Shown here: piece by piece, positions 24,066 to 32,324 of the stretch
Numbering within the stretch: the stretch's first letter is position 1
Layout: every line of letters starts with the position of its first letter
NCBI GenBank assembly: GCA_020630195.1
Contig: JAHDBV010000043.1
Span: forward strand, 1-37,271
Source of the DNA: Acidimicrobiales bacterium
Lineage (GTDB): Bacteria; Actinomycetota; Acidimicrobiia; Acidimicrobiales; SZUA-35
Length of the DNA stretch: 37,271 nt
Direction of reading: 5' to 3'
Translations under genes and position numbers: made by a program
The notes under the pieces: generated by a model
Database searches by the model: none
Seen by the model: only the letters and a program-made list of their open reading frames with translations
What the model was told of the DNA's origin: nothing

Positions 24066-24716
24066 GTGACCGCCCCGGAACTCGGTGACCTCTCCCCCGA
24101 GGTCGCCTCGGCTCCCGACGAACTCGACCGCGCCCGGCGACGCCAGGCGAACCGTCGCATGGCGATGCGACGATTCCGTCGCCGATCCGGCTGGGCGACG
24201 TTGCTCCGGGTGATCGCCGCGGCGCTCGTGCTCGGGGCCATCGCCAACGAGGTCTATGCCCGCCACCTCGAGAACCAGCTCACCGAGGCCGTGCAACGGG
24301 TCACCGGGCGGGACGACCTGTCGATCCACTGCCGTCGGATCTGGGACGAGATCGCCGAGCCCCGCGCCGTCGACGGCTACGTCTGGTGGGGCGACACCAC
24401 CGCCCACGTCGGCCTGCCCGTCTGCCGCCACGCCGTCCGCTGGCCCGATGATCCGACGGACGACGATGCACGGGTCGGACTGCTCGTCGTGATCCACGAG
24501 GTCGCCCACCTGGTCGGGCACGTCGACGAGTCCGAGACCGAGTGCGTGGCGATGTGGGCCGCCCCCGACCTGGGGGTCGCTCTCGGCGGCACCCGCGCCG
24601 AGGGCCGAGCGGCGGCCGCCTGGTACCAGACCGAACGCAACCCCCTCCTCTTCCCCGAGTACCACGCACCGGGGTGCCTGGCGTCGGGTCGCCCACCGTC
24701 GTCGCTGCTCGACTGA
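24066..24716 (+). CDS. Membrane-anchored HExxH putative metalloprotease
   Basis: A 216-residue protein with a basic N-terminal tail (RRRQANRRMAMRRFRRRSG), one hydrophobic segment (LLRVIAAALVLGAIANEVYA) acting as signal anchor, and an outside domain containing VVIHEVAHLVGHVDESETECVAMW. HEVAH is the zinc-metallopeptidase HExxH motif, and an acidic residue in ESETE could be the third ligand. Cysteines (IHCRRIW, VCRHAV, ETECV, PGCL) might form disulfides. I cannot assign a family or substrate. GTG 24066 begins the charged sequence; an in-frame GTG at 24018 is an alternative start. It follows the hypothetical at 23483 by 58 bases. Confidence 0.65.
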   Translation: MTAPELGDLSPEVASAPDELDRARRRQANRRMAMRRFRRRSGWATLLRVIAAALVLGAIANEVYARHLENQLTEAVQRVTGRDDLSIHCRRIWDEIAEPRAVDGYVWWGDTTAHVGLPVCRHAVRWPDDPTDDDARVGLLVVIHEVAHLVGHVDESETECVAMWAAPDLGVALGGTRAEGRAAAAWYQTERNPLLFPEYHAPGCLASGRPPSSLLD

Positions 24717-24861
24717 CCCGGAGTTCGATCCCCCGACGTTCGGGACCATCACGGCTCGGGCGGACGGATTCCCGCCGAATCCGGCGATCCACGCTCAACC
24801 GGGCCCCGTGGAGGCCGATGGATGAGTACACACCGGACCCGCCGGTGGCGGAGGCGAAATC
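24717..24861 (+). other. Intergenic region before the sugar transferase, with RBS
   Basis: These 145 bases hold a small inverted repeat CCCGA-CGT-TCGGG (24732-24744) without a T run, and a clear GGAGG at 24850-24854, 7 bases before the GTG at 24862. I see no TANNNT box at leaderless spacing, so the sugar transferase gene has a true leader or is read from upstream. Confidence 0.4.
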
Positions 24862-26274
24862 GTGGCGCTCGTCGATCCCGACCGCAAACTTCTCGAGACC
24901 GCTGCTCAGGCCGACGCGCCGCGCCCCACGTCCCGGGCGAAGCTGCAGCTGATCGGCACCGACCTCGCGCTCGCCGGTCTCGCCGTGATCCTGCTCGGCA
25001 TGGTGCTCGATCCCGGCCCCGACGCCGGCATCGCCTCCCTCGCGATGTTGGCCGCCTGGGGCATCTCCCTCGGCCGCAACCGCCTGTACTCGGCCCGGTT
25101 CATCACCCGACGCGCCGACGAGGTCCGCCGGACCGTCCACGCCGCGCTCTCGACGATGGCCGGAGTCGGCCTCACCGCGTACGCCCTCGAACTCGGCGTC
25201 GCCCGCGACTGGCTGCTCGGCTCGGTCGCCCTCGGCTTCGTCGGGATCAGCATCCACCGTGAGCTGATCCGTCGCCGCTTCGACCGCCGCCGGGCCCGGG
25301 GCGAGCTCCGTCGCCGTGTGCTGGTGATCGGCGACAACGCCGAAGCCCGCGAGTTCACGACGATGTTCGCAGACGACCCGACCCTCGGCTACGACGTCGC
25401 CAAGACGATCGACCCGGCCTCCATCGCCGAGTCGAAGGAACTCACCACCACGGTGCTGCAGGAAGCCCGCGGCAACGACGCCGCCGGTGTCGTCGTGGCC
25501 GCCTCCGCCATGGAGCACCAGGCCTCGAACCGGCTCATCCGTGACCTCATCGACGCCGGCATCCACGTCGAGCTCTCCTCGACACTCGCCGACATCGCAC
25601 CCGGCCGCCTCACGGTCCGCCCGCTCGGGCGTTTCCCGGTCGTCTATGTCGAGCCCGTGCAACGCAACGGCTGGCGTGCCGCGGCGAAGCGGGCCTTCGA
25701 CCTCACCCTCGCACTCACCGCCATCACACTCGGCGCTCCCGTGCTCGCCGCGATCGCCATCGCCATCAAGCTCGACGACCGGGGTGGCCCGGTCATGTTC
25801 AAACAGACCCGTGTCGGCCAGCACGGTGTGCCGTTCAGCGTCTACAAGTTCCGCACCATGGTCTCCAACGCCGAGGAACTCCTCGCGCAGCTCCAGGAGG
25901 ACAACGAGGGTGCGGGCCCGCTGTTCAAGATGAAGGACGACCCCCGCATCACCCGGGTCGGCCGCTTCCTCCGCAAGACCTCACTCGACGAACTCGCCCA
26001 GCTCTTCAACGTCGTGCAGGGCACGATGAGCCTCGTCGGCCCCCGCCCCGCACTCCCGGCCGAGATGGCCGAGTGGGGCGAGGACCTCTACGGCCGCCTC
26101 CGGGTCAAGCCCGGGATCACCGGCATGTGGCAGGTCTCGGGTCGCAGCGAGACGACGTTCGAGGAGTACACCCGCCTCGACCTCTACTACGTCGACAACT
26201 GGTCGCTCGTGATCGACCTGGCGATCATCGCCAAGACGATCCCGGCCGTGTTGAAATCCGACGGCGCCTACTGA
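24862..26274 (+). CDS. Polyprenyl-phosphate sugar-1-phosphate transferase (WbaP/WcaJ type)
   Basis: A 470-residue polyisoprenyl-phosphate hexose-1-phosphate transferase, the class that starts glycan assembly on undecaprenyl phosphate. The N-terminal half has about four membrane helices, then a CoA-binding-like Rossmann domain (RRRVLVIGDNAEAREF). The catalytic C-terminal domain begins near KRAFDLTLALTAITLGAPVL with GPVMFKQTRVGQHGVPFSVYKFRTM, then the DDPRITRVGRFLRKTSLDELAQLFNV segment, MSLVGPRP and VKPGITGMWQVSGRS. All these are signature elements. The GTG start has GGAGG 7 bases upstream. It may supply the lipid-linked primer for the cluster at 2.6-20.4 kb, although it lies 4 kb away; which sugar it transfers is not readable. 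Confidence 0.9.
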   Translation: MALVDPDRKLLETAAQADAPRPTSRAKLQLIGTDLALAGLAVILLGMVLDPGPDAGIASLAMLAAWGISLGRNRLYSARFITRRADEVRRTVHAALSTMAGVGLTAYALELGVARDWLLGSVALGFVGISIHRELIRRRFDRRRARGELRRRVLVIGDNAEAREFTTMFADDPTLGYDVAKTIDPASIAESKELTTTVLQEARGNDAAGVVVAASAMEHQASNRLIRDLIDAGIHVELSSTLADIAPGRLTVRPLGRFPVVYVEPVQRNGWRAAAKRAFDLTLALTAITLGAPVLAAIAIAIKLDDRGGPVMFKQTRVGQHGVPFSVYKFRTMVSNAEELLAQLQEDNEGAGPLFKMKDDPRITRVGRFLRKTSLDELAQLFNVVQGTMSLVGPRPALPAEMAEWGEDLYGRLRVKPGITGMWQVSGRSETTFEEYTRLDLYYVDNWSLVIDLAIIAKTIPAVLKSDGAY

Positions 26275-26295
26275 GTCGAACCCGGGGCTCCGGGC

Positions 26296-27744
26296 TCAGG
26301 CCTTCCAGTTGACGGCCAGGTCGGCGAGCAGGCGGGCACCGAACCCGGTGGCGCCCTTCACGATCACCCCGTCGTCGCCATCGGCCATCGCCGAGAGACC
26401 GAGGTCGATGTGGGCCCAGGGACCCTCACCGGCGAACTCGGACAGGAACAGGCCGGCCACCAACGCCCCGCCGTAGGGGCCGTTGCCGATGTTCTTCATG
26501 TCGGCCACGACCGAGTCGAGCTGCTTGCGGTACTCCGGCGGCAGCGGCAGGCGCCAGACCTTCTCCCCCGTCGTCGAGGCGGAGGCCTCCACGGCGGCGA
26601 GCAGTTCCTCGTCACGCCCCATGAGGGCCGCCATGCCGGTGCCGAGCGCGGCCGAGGCGGAGCCCGTCAGCGTGGCGATGTCGACGATCAGGTCGTGGTT
26701 CTGCTCGACGGCGTAGGACAACGCATCGGCGAGCACGAGGCGGCCCTCCGCGTCGGTGTTGAGCACCTCGACGGTCTTGCCGTTGCGGGCCCGGAACACG
26801 TCACCGGGCCGGGTGGCGTCACCACCGAGCATGTTGTCCGTCATCGGGAGGTAGGCGGTCACCTTCGCCCGACAGCCCGAGGCCGCGAGCGACGCCATGG
26901 CGCCGGCCACGGCGGCAGCGCCCCCCATGTCGATCTTCATCGTCATCATCCCGGCGGCGGTCTTGATGGACAGCCCGCCGGCGTCGAAGGTGATGCCCTT
27001 GCCGACGAAGGCGAGATCCCCGGTCGGTGTGCCCTCCGGGGTGTAGCGCAGGATCACGAACCGGGGCGGATGTGTCGAGCCGCGGTTGACCGCCAGGAGC
27101 CCGCCGAACGCCTCGGCGGTGATCCGGTCGAGGTCCCACACCTCGGCCTCGAGGCCGGTCTCGCCGGCCATCTCGACGAGGCGGTCGGCGAAGACGTGCG
27201 GCAGCAGCTCGCCACCCGGCGCCGACGCGAAGTCACGGGCGAGCACCGCACCGTCGACGACCCCGTTCGCCCGATCGAGCGCGGCGCGTAGTCCACGGCC
27301 CCGGGCGATGACGGTGACCCGACGCAGCGCCATCGAGGGATGGTCCTTGTAGGTGTCGTAGCGGTAGGAGGCGAGACGGAACCCCTCCACCACGGCGGCC
27401 ACCGCCGCGGCGGGGTCGACCGCTCCCGGCGACTCGGCGAGCGTGGAGGCGACGGCCTGGTGGCCGCTCACCTGACGGGCGACGGCGGCCGCGGCCCGGC
27501 GCAGCGTGCCGACGGACAACTCGTCGGCGACGCCGACACCGACGAGCACCCGGATGGGTTCGTCGGCCGGGCCGGGCACCAACATCGTCTGGCCGACCTT
27601 GCCCTCGAAGCCGGCGAGCTTGGCGGCACGGGCGAGGTCGGGTCCGAGGTCGTCGAGTTCGTCGCTGGCCACCGGCTGGTCGACCGCCGTGACACTGCGG
27701 GGCACGGTGGTGGCGAGGCGAGCGGAGGGCGTGGGTGAAGCCAT
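26296..27744 (-). CDS. pepA: Leucyl aminopeptidase, M17 family
   Basis: A 482-residue cytosolic aminopeptidase that removes N-terminal residues from peptides using two metal ions. The C-terminal catalytic domain shows VGKGITFDAGGLSIK, MMTMKIDMGGAAAV and the family signature NTDAEGRLVLADAL, with the metal-binding Asp, Lys and Glu and the catalytic Arg present. The N-terminal domain is the more variable macro-like domain. I chose ATG 27744, where the sequence MASPTPSARL begins; the open frame upstream runs into the intergenic region. CAGAAT 6 bases before the ATG loosely resembles the leaderless boxes of this window. It is divergent from the secreted protein at 27880. Confidence 0.92.
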   Translation of the reverse strand: MASPTPSARLATTVPRSVTAVDQPVASDELDDLGPDLARAAKLAGFEGKVGQTMLVPGPADEPIRVLVGVGVADELSVGTLRRAAAAVARQVSGHQAVASTLAESPGAVDPAAAVAAVVEGFRLASYRYDTYKDHPSMALRRVTVIARGRGLRAALDRANGVVDGAVLARDFASAPGGELLPHVFADRLVEMAGETGLEAEVWDLDRITAEAFGGLLAVNRGSTHPPRFVILRYTPEGTPTGDLAFVGKGITFDAGGLSIKTAAGMMTMKIDMGGAAAVAGAMASLAASGCRAKVTAYLPMTDNMLGGDATRPGDVFRARNGKTVEVLNTDAEGRLVLADALSYAVEQNHDLIVDIATLTGSASAALGTGMAALMGRDEELLAAVEASASTTGEKVWRLPLPPEYRKQLDSVVADMKNIGNGPYGGALVAGLFLSEFAGEGPWAHIDLGLSAMADGDDGVIVKGATGFGARLLADLAVNWKA

Positions 27745-27789
27745 CCCACGATTCTGGCAGGGGTGCGGCTGATCCGTGGGTTCGATCGC

Positions 27790-27829
27790 TCCCCCGTGGC
27801 GGGGGATCCCACCCGGCACCGCCCCGGTG
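27790..27829. other. Two GC hairpins in the divergent pepA / secreted-protein gap
   Basis: The 135-base gap contains two perfect stem-loops: TCCCCCG-TGG-CGGGGGA (27790-27806) and CACCG-CCC-CGGTG (27817-27829). They lie 51-90 bases upstream of the GTG at 27880. No T run follows on either strand, so classic terminators are unlikely. They may structure the 5' leader of the secreted-protein mRNA or be protein-binding sites. Confidence 0.45.
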
Positions 27830-27879
27830 GAACGCCCCAATCCCTACAGCCGGACGCCGGGCGAACCGTTGCTCCAGAC

Positions 27880-30363
27880 GTGAACGCCATCCGCACCCCG
27901 CTTCGCGTCCTCAGCGCCGCGCTCATGGTCCTGGCCACACTCGTCGCGCTGCCGAGCTCGGCGTCGGCCGAGATCGTCGCCGACCAGCGGGCGTCGTGGG
28001 GTCTCAAGACGAAGGGCGCGTCGAACACCATCGGCAACTGGGACGCGCTCGGGTGGGCGGTCGAGCAGGTCGGCAACACGATGTTCGTGGGTGGCAACTA
28101 CCTCGAGGTGACCAACGGTGGCCGGACCGAGTCGCAGCCGTACCTCGCCGCGTTCAGCGCCGATCAGGGCACCTTCCTCCCCTGGTGGCGGCCCGACGTC
28201 GGGGGTGCGGTGTTCGCGATCGAGGCGGCCGACGACGGTGCGATCTTCGTCGGTGGCGAGATGGGCACGTGGAACGGCACCACCTATGGCGGCCTGATGA
28301 AGATCGACCCCGCCACCGGTGAGATCTGGCCCGGTTGGCAGACCCGCGTCTTCGGCGGCGCCTCGGTCGTCCGGGATCTGAAGCTCGAGCACGACGGCTG
28401 GCTGTACGTGGGCGGCGGCTTCACGACCGCCTCCTACCAGGGCACCCAGATGGCGACCGACGGGCTCATCCGCATCGACCCCGACACCGGCGCCATCGAC
28501 ACGACCTGGAACCCGTCGATCGACGGCGGCGCCGTGTGGGGCATCAGCCGGAGCCACATCGCGAACGAGGTGCACGTCGCCGGGTTCTTCACCACCGTCG
28601 AGGGCCAGACCGGGATCAGCATCGGCGGGTTCGCCACGTTCGACGACGCCGGCAACGCCGTCGGCGACCGCTCGATCGTGCCGCACAACCGGCCCTGCAA
28701 CGTGGCCGGCTACTGCACCCAGCTCTACGACGTCGAGGCGACACCCGGCGGGAACCTGTTCGTCGCCGGCGTGGAACACGCCCTCTCGGTGCTCGACGAG
28801 GCCACCGGCGACCTGATCATCCACCACTACACGGGCTGCAACCGCAACGTCACCGAGGACTGCACCCGCCGAGGCGGCGAGTTCCAGGAGATCGAGGCGG
28901 TCGGCAACCGGATCTACGCGACCTGTCACTGCTGGGGCGACCACGTCTCCAACACCGTCGAACCGGTCATGCACGGCTCGTATCCCGCCGGTGATCCCAC
29001 CGGTCGGGTTTCGGCCGTGATCGCGTACGACCCCGTCACCGGTGTGCGCGACCAGTCGTTCAATCCGTTCATGTCCGGCCTCTCCGGCGGGTTCGCCGTG
29101 CACGGCAACCCGAGCGACGGGTGCCTGTGGGTCGCCGGCAGCATCAACACCGTCGGCGATCCGGCGGTGACGAACCCCGAGCTCGGCCGCGACCTCGTCC
29201 GGCTCTGCGACGCGAACGGACCCGGTCCGGCCGCGACACCGGATCTGCCCACCCCGACCCCGGCGGCGTGCACACTCACCACCGACCCGAACGACCCCGA
29301 CGCCGTCACCGTCACCTTCGACCCGTCCGGCGTCGACGGAGTGCTGTCGACCATCGTCGAGCGACGTGTCGACGGCGCCAACTGGGCCTGGCGGGGACGC
29401 GTCGACCTGCCCGGCACGACGTTCACCGACACCACCCCCGCCGATGCCACGACCGACTACCGGGTGAAGCTCCGCTTCCTCACCGCCGACTTCTCCGACA
29501 CGACCGACTGCGGCACCGTCGACCGGGCCCCGGCCGACGTGCTCCCGGTCGCCACCTGCGACGCCACGGCCCTCGGCGTCGACGCCACCGTCACCTGGGA
29601 CGCCGTCGACGGCGCCGGGGACTACCGGGTCTTCCGGTCCGTGAACGGCAGCGCCTTCTACTGGCGGGGTGCGAGTGGTGGCGACACGACCTTCACCGAC
29701 ATCCTCCGTGCCGAGAACGGCACGACCCACACCTACGCCGTCGCCGCCGTCCGGGCCGACGGGTCGGCCACCGAGCAGACCGTGTGCACCCCCGACCTCG
29801 TCACCGATGTCGCCGTGGCGGGCACGACCCCGCCGACCACGTGCGACGTGACCGTGCTCGGCGGCGTGGCCACCGTGACCTGGGCCGGGGCGGAGAACGC
29901 CACGGAGTACCGGATCTACCGCAGCGTCGACGGCAACGGCCCGTTCTGGCGGGGCAAGGTCACCGACACGACCTTCGACGACACGATGCGGACCACCCCC
30001 GGCACCGAACACGTCTACGAGATCGACGCCCGCGGACCGGCCGGCGTCTGGACCGAGCGGACCTCGTGTGCACCGTCCGCGATCACCCCCGCGGCCGTCG
30101 TGGTGGTCGCACCGGCGAGCTGCGACGTGACCGTCGTCGGCACGGATGCCCAGGTCACCTGGGCCGCCGCCGAGGACGCCAACCACTACCGCATCAAGCG
30201 GTCCGCCGACGGCGGCACCTTCCACTGGCGGGGCAAGGTCACCGACACGACGTTCTCCGACCCGCTGCGGGCCGGCCCGAGCTTCACCTTCACCGTGGAG
30301 GCCTCGGCCGACGGCAACAGCTGGTCGTCCCCCGTCACCTGCGATCCGCCCGTCGCCCTCTGA
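27880..30363 (+). CDS. Secreted propeller-like protein with four Fn3-like repeats
   Basis: An ~827-residue exported protein of unknown function. The signal peptide (RTPLRVLSAALMVLATLVAL, cleavage after SSASA) supports GTG 27880; the frame opens upstream but without a secretion signal. Residues ~30-450 look like a beta-propeller of delta-60/PQQ-like blades, with recurring MFVGGNY, IFVGGEM, LYVGGGF and MKIDPATGEI, IRIDPDTGAI, and several cysteines (CNVAGYC, CNRNVTEDC, CHCW). After a Pro/Thr linker come four ~90-residue Fn3-like repeats each with WRG and TTF-D (for example WRGKVTDTTF) and a CD-V opening. It ends with no LPXTG or membrane anchor. A surface or extracellular adhesion role is inference. 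Confidence 0.78.
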   Translation: MNAIRTPLRVLSAALMVLATLVALPSSASAEIVADQRASWGLKTKGASNTIGNWDALGWAVEQVGNTMFVGGNYLEVTNGGRTESQPYLAAFSADQGTFLPWWRPDVGGAVFAIEAADDGAIFVGGEMGTWNGTTYGGLMKIDPATGEIWPGWQTRVFGGASVVRDLKLEHDGWLYVGGGFTTASYQGTQMATDGLIRIDPDTGAIDTTWNPSIDGGAVWGISRSHIANEVHVAGFFTTVEGQTGISIGGFATFDDAGNAVGDRSIVPHNRPCNVAGYCTQLYDVEATPGGNLFVAGVEHALSVLDEATGDLIIHHYTGCNRNVTEDCTRRGGEFQEIEAVGNRIYATCHCWGDHVSNTVEPVMHGSYPAGDPTGRVSAVIAYDPVTGVRDQSFNPFMSGLSGGFAVHGNPSDGCLWVAGSINTVGDPAVTNPELGRDLVRLCDANGPGPAATPDLPTPTPAACTLTTDPNDPDAVTVTFDPSGVDGVLSTIVERRVDGANWAWRGRVDLPGTTFTDTTPADATTDYRVKLRFLTADFSDTTDCGTVDRAPADVLPVATCDATALGVDATVTWDAVDGAGDYRVFRSVNGSAFYWRGASGGDTTFTDILRAENGTTHTYAVAAVRADGSATEQTVCTPDLVTDVAVAGTTPPTTCDVTVLGGVATVTWAGAENATEYRIYRSVDGNGPFWRGKVTDTTFDDTMRTTPGTEHVYEIDARGPAGVWTERTSCAPSAITPAAVVVVAPASCDVTVVGTDAQVTWAAAEDANHYRIKRSADGGTFHWRGKVTDTTFSDPLRAGPSFTFTVEASADGNSWSSPVTCDPPVAL
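29946..30251 (+). repeat. In-frame 27-base identical repeat in the last two Fn3-like domains
   Basis: Bases 29946-29972 and 30225-30251 are identical (encoding WRGKVTDT). The offset is 279 bases, exactly 93 codons, so it marks the repeat unit of the Fn3-like domains. Flanking sequence has diverged, suggesting old duplication with local conservation or recent conversion. Confidence 0.75.
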
Positions 30364-30381
30364 CGAGGGCCCGGGTCGCCG

Positions 30382-31281
30382 TCAGGAGCGAGGCCCCGGG
30401 AGGGACTGCTCGAGCGTGAGCACCGGAGCGAACAGGTCGCCGAGGTCGTCGACCCGGGTGAGCACGTCGTCGGTCTCGAACGACAGCGCCGAGCCGTCGG
30501 CGCCGTCGGCGACCTCGTCCCACGTGAGCGGCGTCGAGACCGTGGGGTGATCCTTCGCCCGCAGCGAGTAGGGAGCGATCGTCGTCTTGTGTCGGCTGTT
30601 CTGCGACCAGTCGACGAAGATCTTTCCCGGCCGCTCCGACTTCTTCATGATCACGGTGACCTCGTCGGGCCGCTGCTTCGTGAGCAGCTGGCCGACGGCG
30701 AGTGCGAACTCACCGGTGTGGTCGTGGGTGTGCGGCGTGTTGAGCGGCACGTACACCTGCATCCCCTTCGATCCGGAGGTCTTCGGGAAGGCCTCGAGCC
30801 CCACGGCATCGAGCACCTCACGCATCGCGAGGGCGATCCGGCAGCACTCGACGATCGTCGCCGGGGCCCCGGGGTCGAGGTCGAACACGAGGATCGTGGG
30901 TGACTCGACGTCGCCGCATCGCGCCATCGGCGCATGGATCTCGAGGGCCGCCATGTTGGCCGACCACACCAGGGCGGCGGGCTCGGAGAACCGGCAGTAC
31001 CCGATCGGGCCGCCACGGTCACCCGGCCCCTCGGCTGTGTCGATCCAGGCCGGTCGGTGCGACGCACAGCGCTTCTCGAAGAACGACGTCCCGTCCACAC
31101 CGTCGGGGAACCGGCGCAGGGTGACACCCCGGTCGGTGATGTGGGGCAGCATCGTCGGCGCGATGCGGGCGTAGTAGTCGATCACCTTCGCCTTGGTCGT
31201 CCCCGTGACCGGGTAGAGGACCTTGTCGAGGTTCGACAACGAGACCGTGCGCTCCCCCACGGCGACCTCGACACGACTCAT
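30382..31281 (-). CDS. LigD-type polymerase domain protein (NHEJ primase-polymerase)
   Basis: A 299-residue stand-alone version of the LigD polymerase domain, an archaeo-eukaryotic-primase-type enzyme that fills ends with ribonucleotides in Ku-dependent end joining. Motifs: LSNLDKVLYP, FFEKRCASHRPAW, the catalytic VFDLDPG (two Asp), TSGSKGMQVYVPL, and the late MKKSERPGKIFVDWSQN with the third catalytic Asp. There is no ligase or nuclease domain, so a separate ATP-dependent ligase would be needed elsewhere. The ku gene lies 44 bases upstream on the same strand, which supports NHEJ. The ATG start is preceded by GAGACT at 6 bases, a weak match to the leaderless boxes. Confidence 0.9.
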   Translation of the reverse strand: MSRVEVAVGERTVSLSNLDKVLYPVTGTTKAKVIDYYARIAPTMLPHITDRGVTLRRFPDGVDGTSFFEKRCASHRPAWIDTAEGPGDRGGPIGYCRFSEPAALVWSANMAALEIHAPMARCGDVESPTILVFDLDPGAPATIVECCRIALAMREVLDAVGLEAFPKTSGSKGMQVYVPLNTPHTHDHTGEFALAVGQLLTKQRPDEVTVIMKKSERPGKIFVDWSQNSRHKTTIAPYSLRAKDHPTVSTPLTWDEVADGADGSALSFETDDVLTRVDDLGDLFAPVLTLEQSLPGPRS

Positions 31282-31325
31282 CGCGACAGTCTCTCAGATC
31301 GCCGCACCGGGCGGCGACGACGGCA

Positions 31326-32186
31326 TCAGGCCGTCTTGGCCTCGGGCAGCTCGTCCGCGTCACCGGCGGCCGCCTCCTGGGCGGTGGGATGCCGCTTGCG
31401 GGCTTCCTTCGCGGCGGCGACCGATGCCTCGAGGGCGGCCATCAGGTCGACGACGTCGGCCGAGGCGGCGGGGGTGACGACCTCGACGGGGCCGACCTCG
31501 CCGTTCGACTTCCGTTCGATGAGCTCGAGCACCTGCTCGCGGTAGGTGTCCTCGTACTTCTCCGGCGTGAAGTCGCCGGCGAGGGTCTCGATGAGCTGGT
31601 TGGCCATCGTGAGTTCGGCGTCGGAGACCTCGATGTCGGCGAGTCCTTCGAGTCCGCCGATCTCGATCGGGTCGACGAGTTCGTCGGCGTAGATCATCGT
31701 CGACAGCACGAGGCGGCCCTCTTCGGGGCGGATCGCGGCGAGGTACTGCTTCGTGCGCATCACGAACGACGCGATGGCGACCTGGCCCGACTCCTCGAGG
31801 GCACGGCTGAGCAGGGCATAGGGCTTGCGGGCGATCTCGTCGGGCACGAGGTGGTAACCCGAGTCGTAGAACAGCGGATCGATCTCGGACTGGAGCACGA
31901 AGTCGGTGATGTCGATCGTCCGGGACGCCTCGGGTGCGAGGGCGTCGAGTTCGCCGTCCTCGATCACGATGTAGGTGTCCTTCGTGATCTCGTAGCCCTT
32001 CACGGTCTGGTTCCAGGGCACCTCGTCGCCGGTCACCGAGCTGACCCGCTTCTGCTTGAGGCGGGCATGGCTCTCGGCGTCGAGGAGGTTGAACTTCACC
32101 GACTTGCGGCTCACGGCGGTGTAGAGCTTCACCGGGATCGTCACCAGGCCGAAGCTGATCGCTCCACTCCAGATCGCACGGGCCAT
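31326..32186 (-). CDS. ku: Ku protein, NHEJ DNA-end binding
   Basis: A 286-residue bacterial Ku homodimer subunit that rings broken DNA ends and recruits the LigD-type enzymes. The start MARAIWSGAISFGLVTIPVKLY is the family N-terminus, followed by FNLLDAESHARLKQKR, GYEITKDTYIVIEDGEL and FYDSGYHLVPDE, the core beta-barrel. The C-terminal tail is charged (AAKEARKRHPTAQEA), as in actinobacterial Ku tails that contact DNA or LigD. ATG 32186 is chosen by homology, with AAAGG about 11 bases upstream; TACCCT at 32251-32256 on the coding strand may be a -10 box with a ~58-base leader. It sits directly upstream of the polymerase gene. Confidence 0.93.
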   Translation of the reverse strand: MARAIWSGAISFGLVTIPVKLYTAVSRKSVKFNLLDAESHARLKQKRVSSVTGDEVPWNQTVKGYEITKDTYIVIEDGELDALAPEASRTIDITDFVLQSEIDPLFYDSGYHLVPDEIARKPYALLSRALEESGQVAIASFVMRTKQYLAAIRPEEGRLVLSTMIYADELVDPIEIGGLEGLADIEVSDAELTMANQLIETLAGDFTPEKYEDTYREQVLELIERKSNGEVGPVEVVTPAASADVVDLMAALEASVAAAKEARKRHPTAQEAAAGDADELPEAKTA

Positions 32187-32308
32187 GTCGGAATCACCTT
32201 TCCCCGGCACACCGAACGGCTGCCGGGCCCTCCGCCCGAGGACGGACAACGAGGGTAGCTCTCCCATCGGCGCCGCTCACCCGGATGTGACCCGGTGCGC
32301 CCCCGGTC

Positions 32309-32324
32309 GACCCGCCGCCGGGTC
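32309..32324 (-). terminator. Possible hairpin terminator GACCCG-CCGC-CGGGTC
   Basis: A perfect 6-bp stem with a 4-base loop begins at the stop codon of the membrane-protein gene (stop 32323-32325, minus strand). It lacks a T run, so it is at best a U-less terminator. It may protect the 3' end or reduce read-through toward ku. Confidence 0.35.

Noticed and set aside
24732..24744. CCCGA-CGT-TCGGG as a terminator
   Set aside because: The stem is only 5 bp and no T run follows on either strand.
24301..25824. 507-residue minus-strand frame across the metalloprotease-like and sugar transferase genes
   Set aside because: Overlaps two genes with convincing domains; sequence is repetitive shadow.
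27844..30225. 793-residue open frame antisense to the secreted protein
   Set aside because: A Gly/Val/His-rich composition typical of high-GC antisense shadows; no motif, and the sense frame has clear repeats and a signal peptide.
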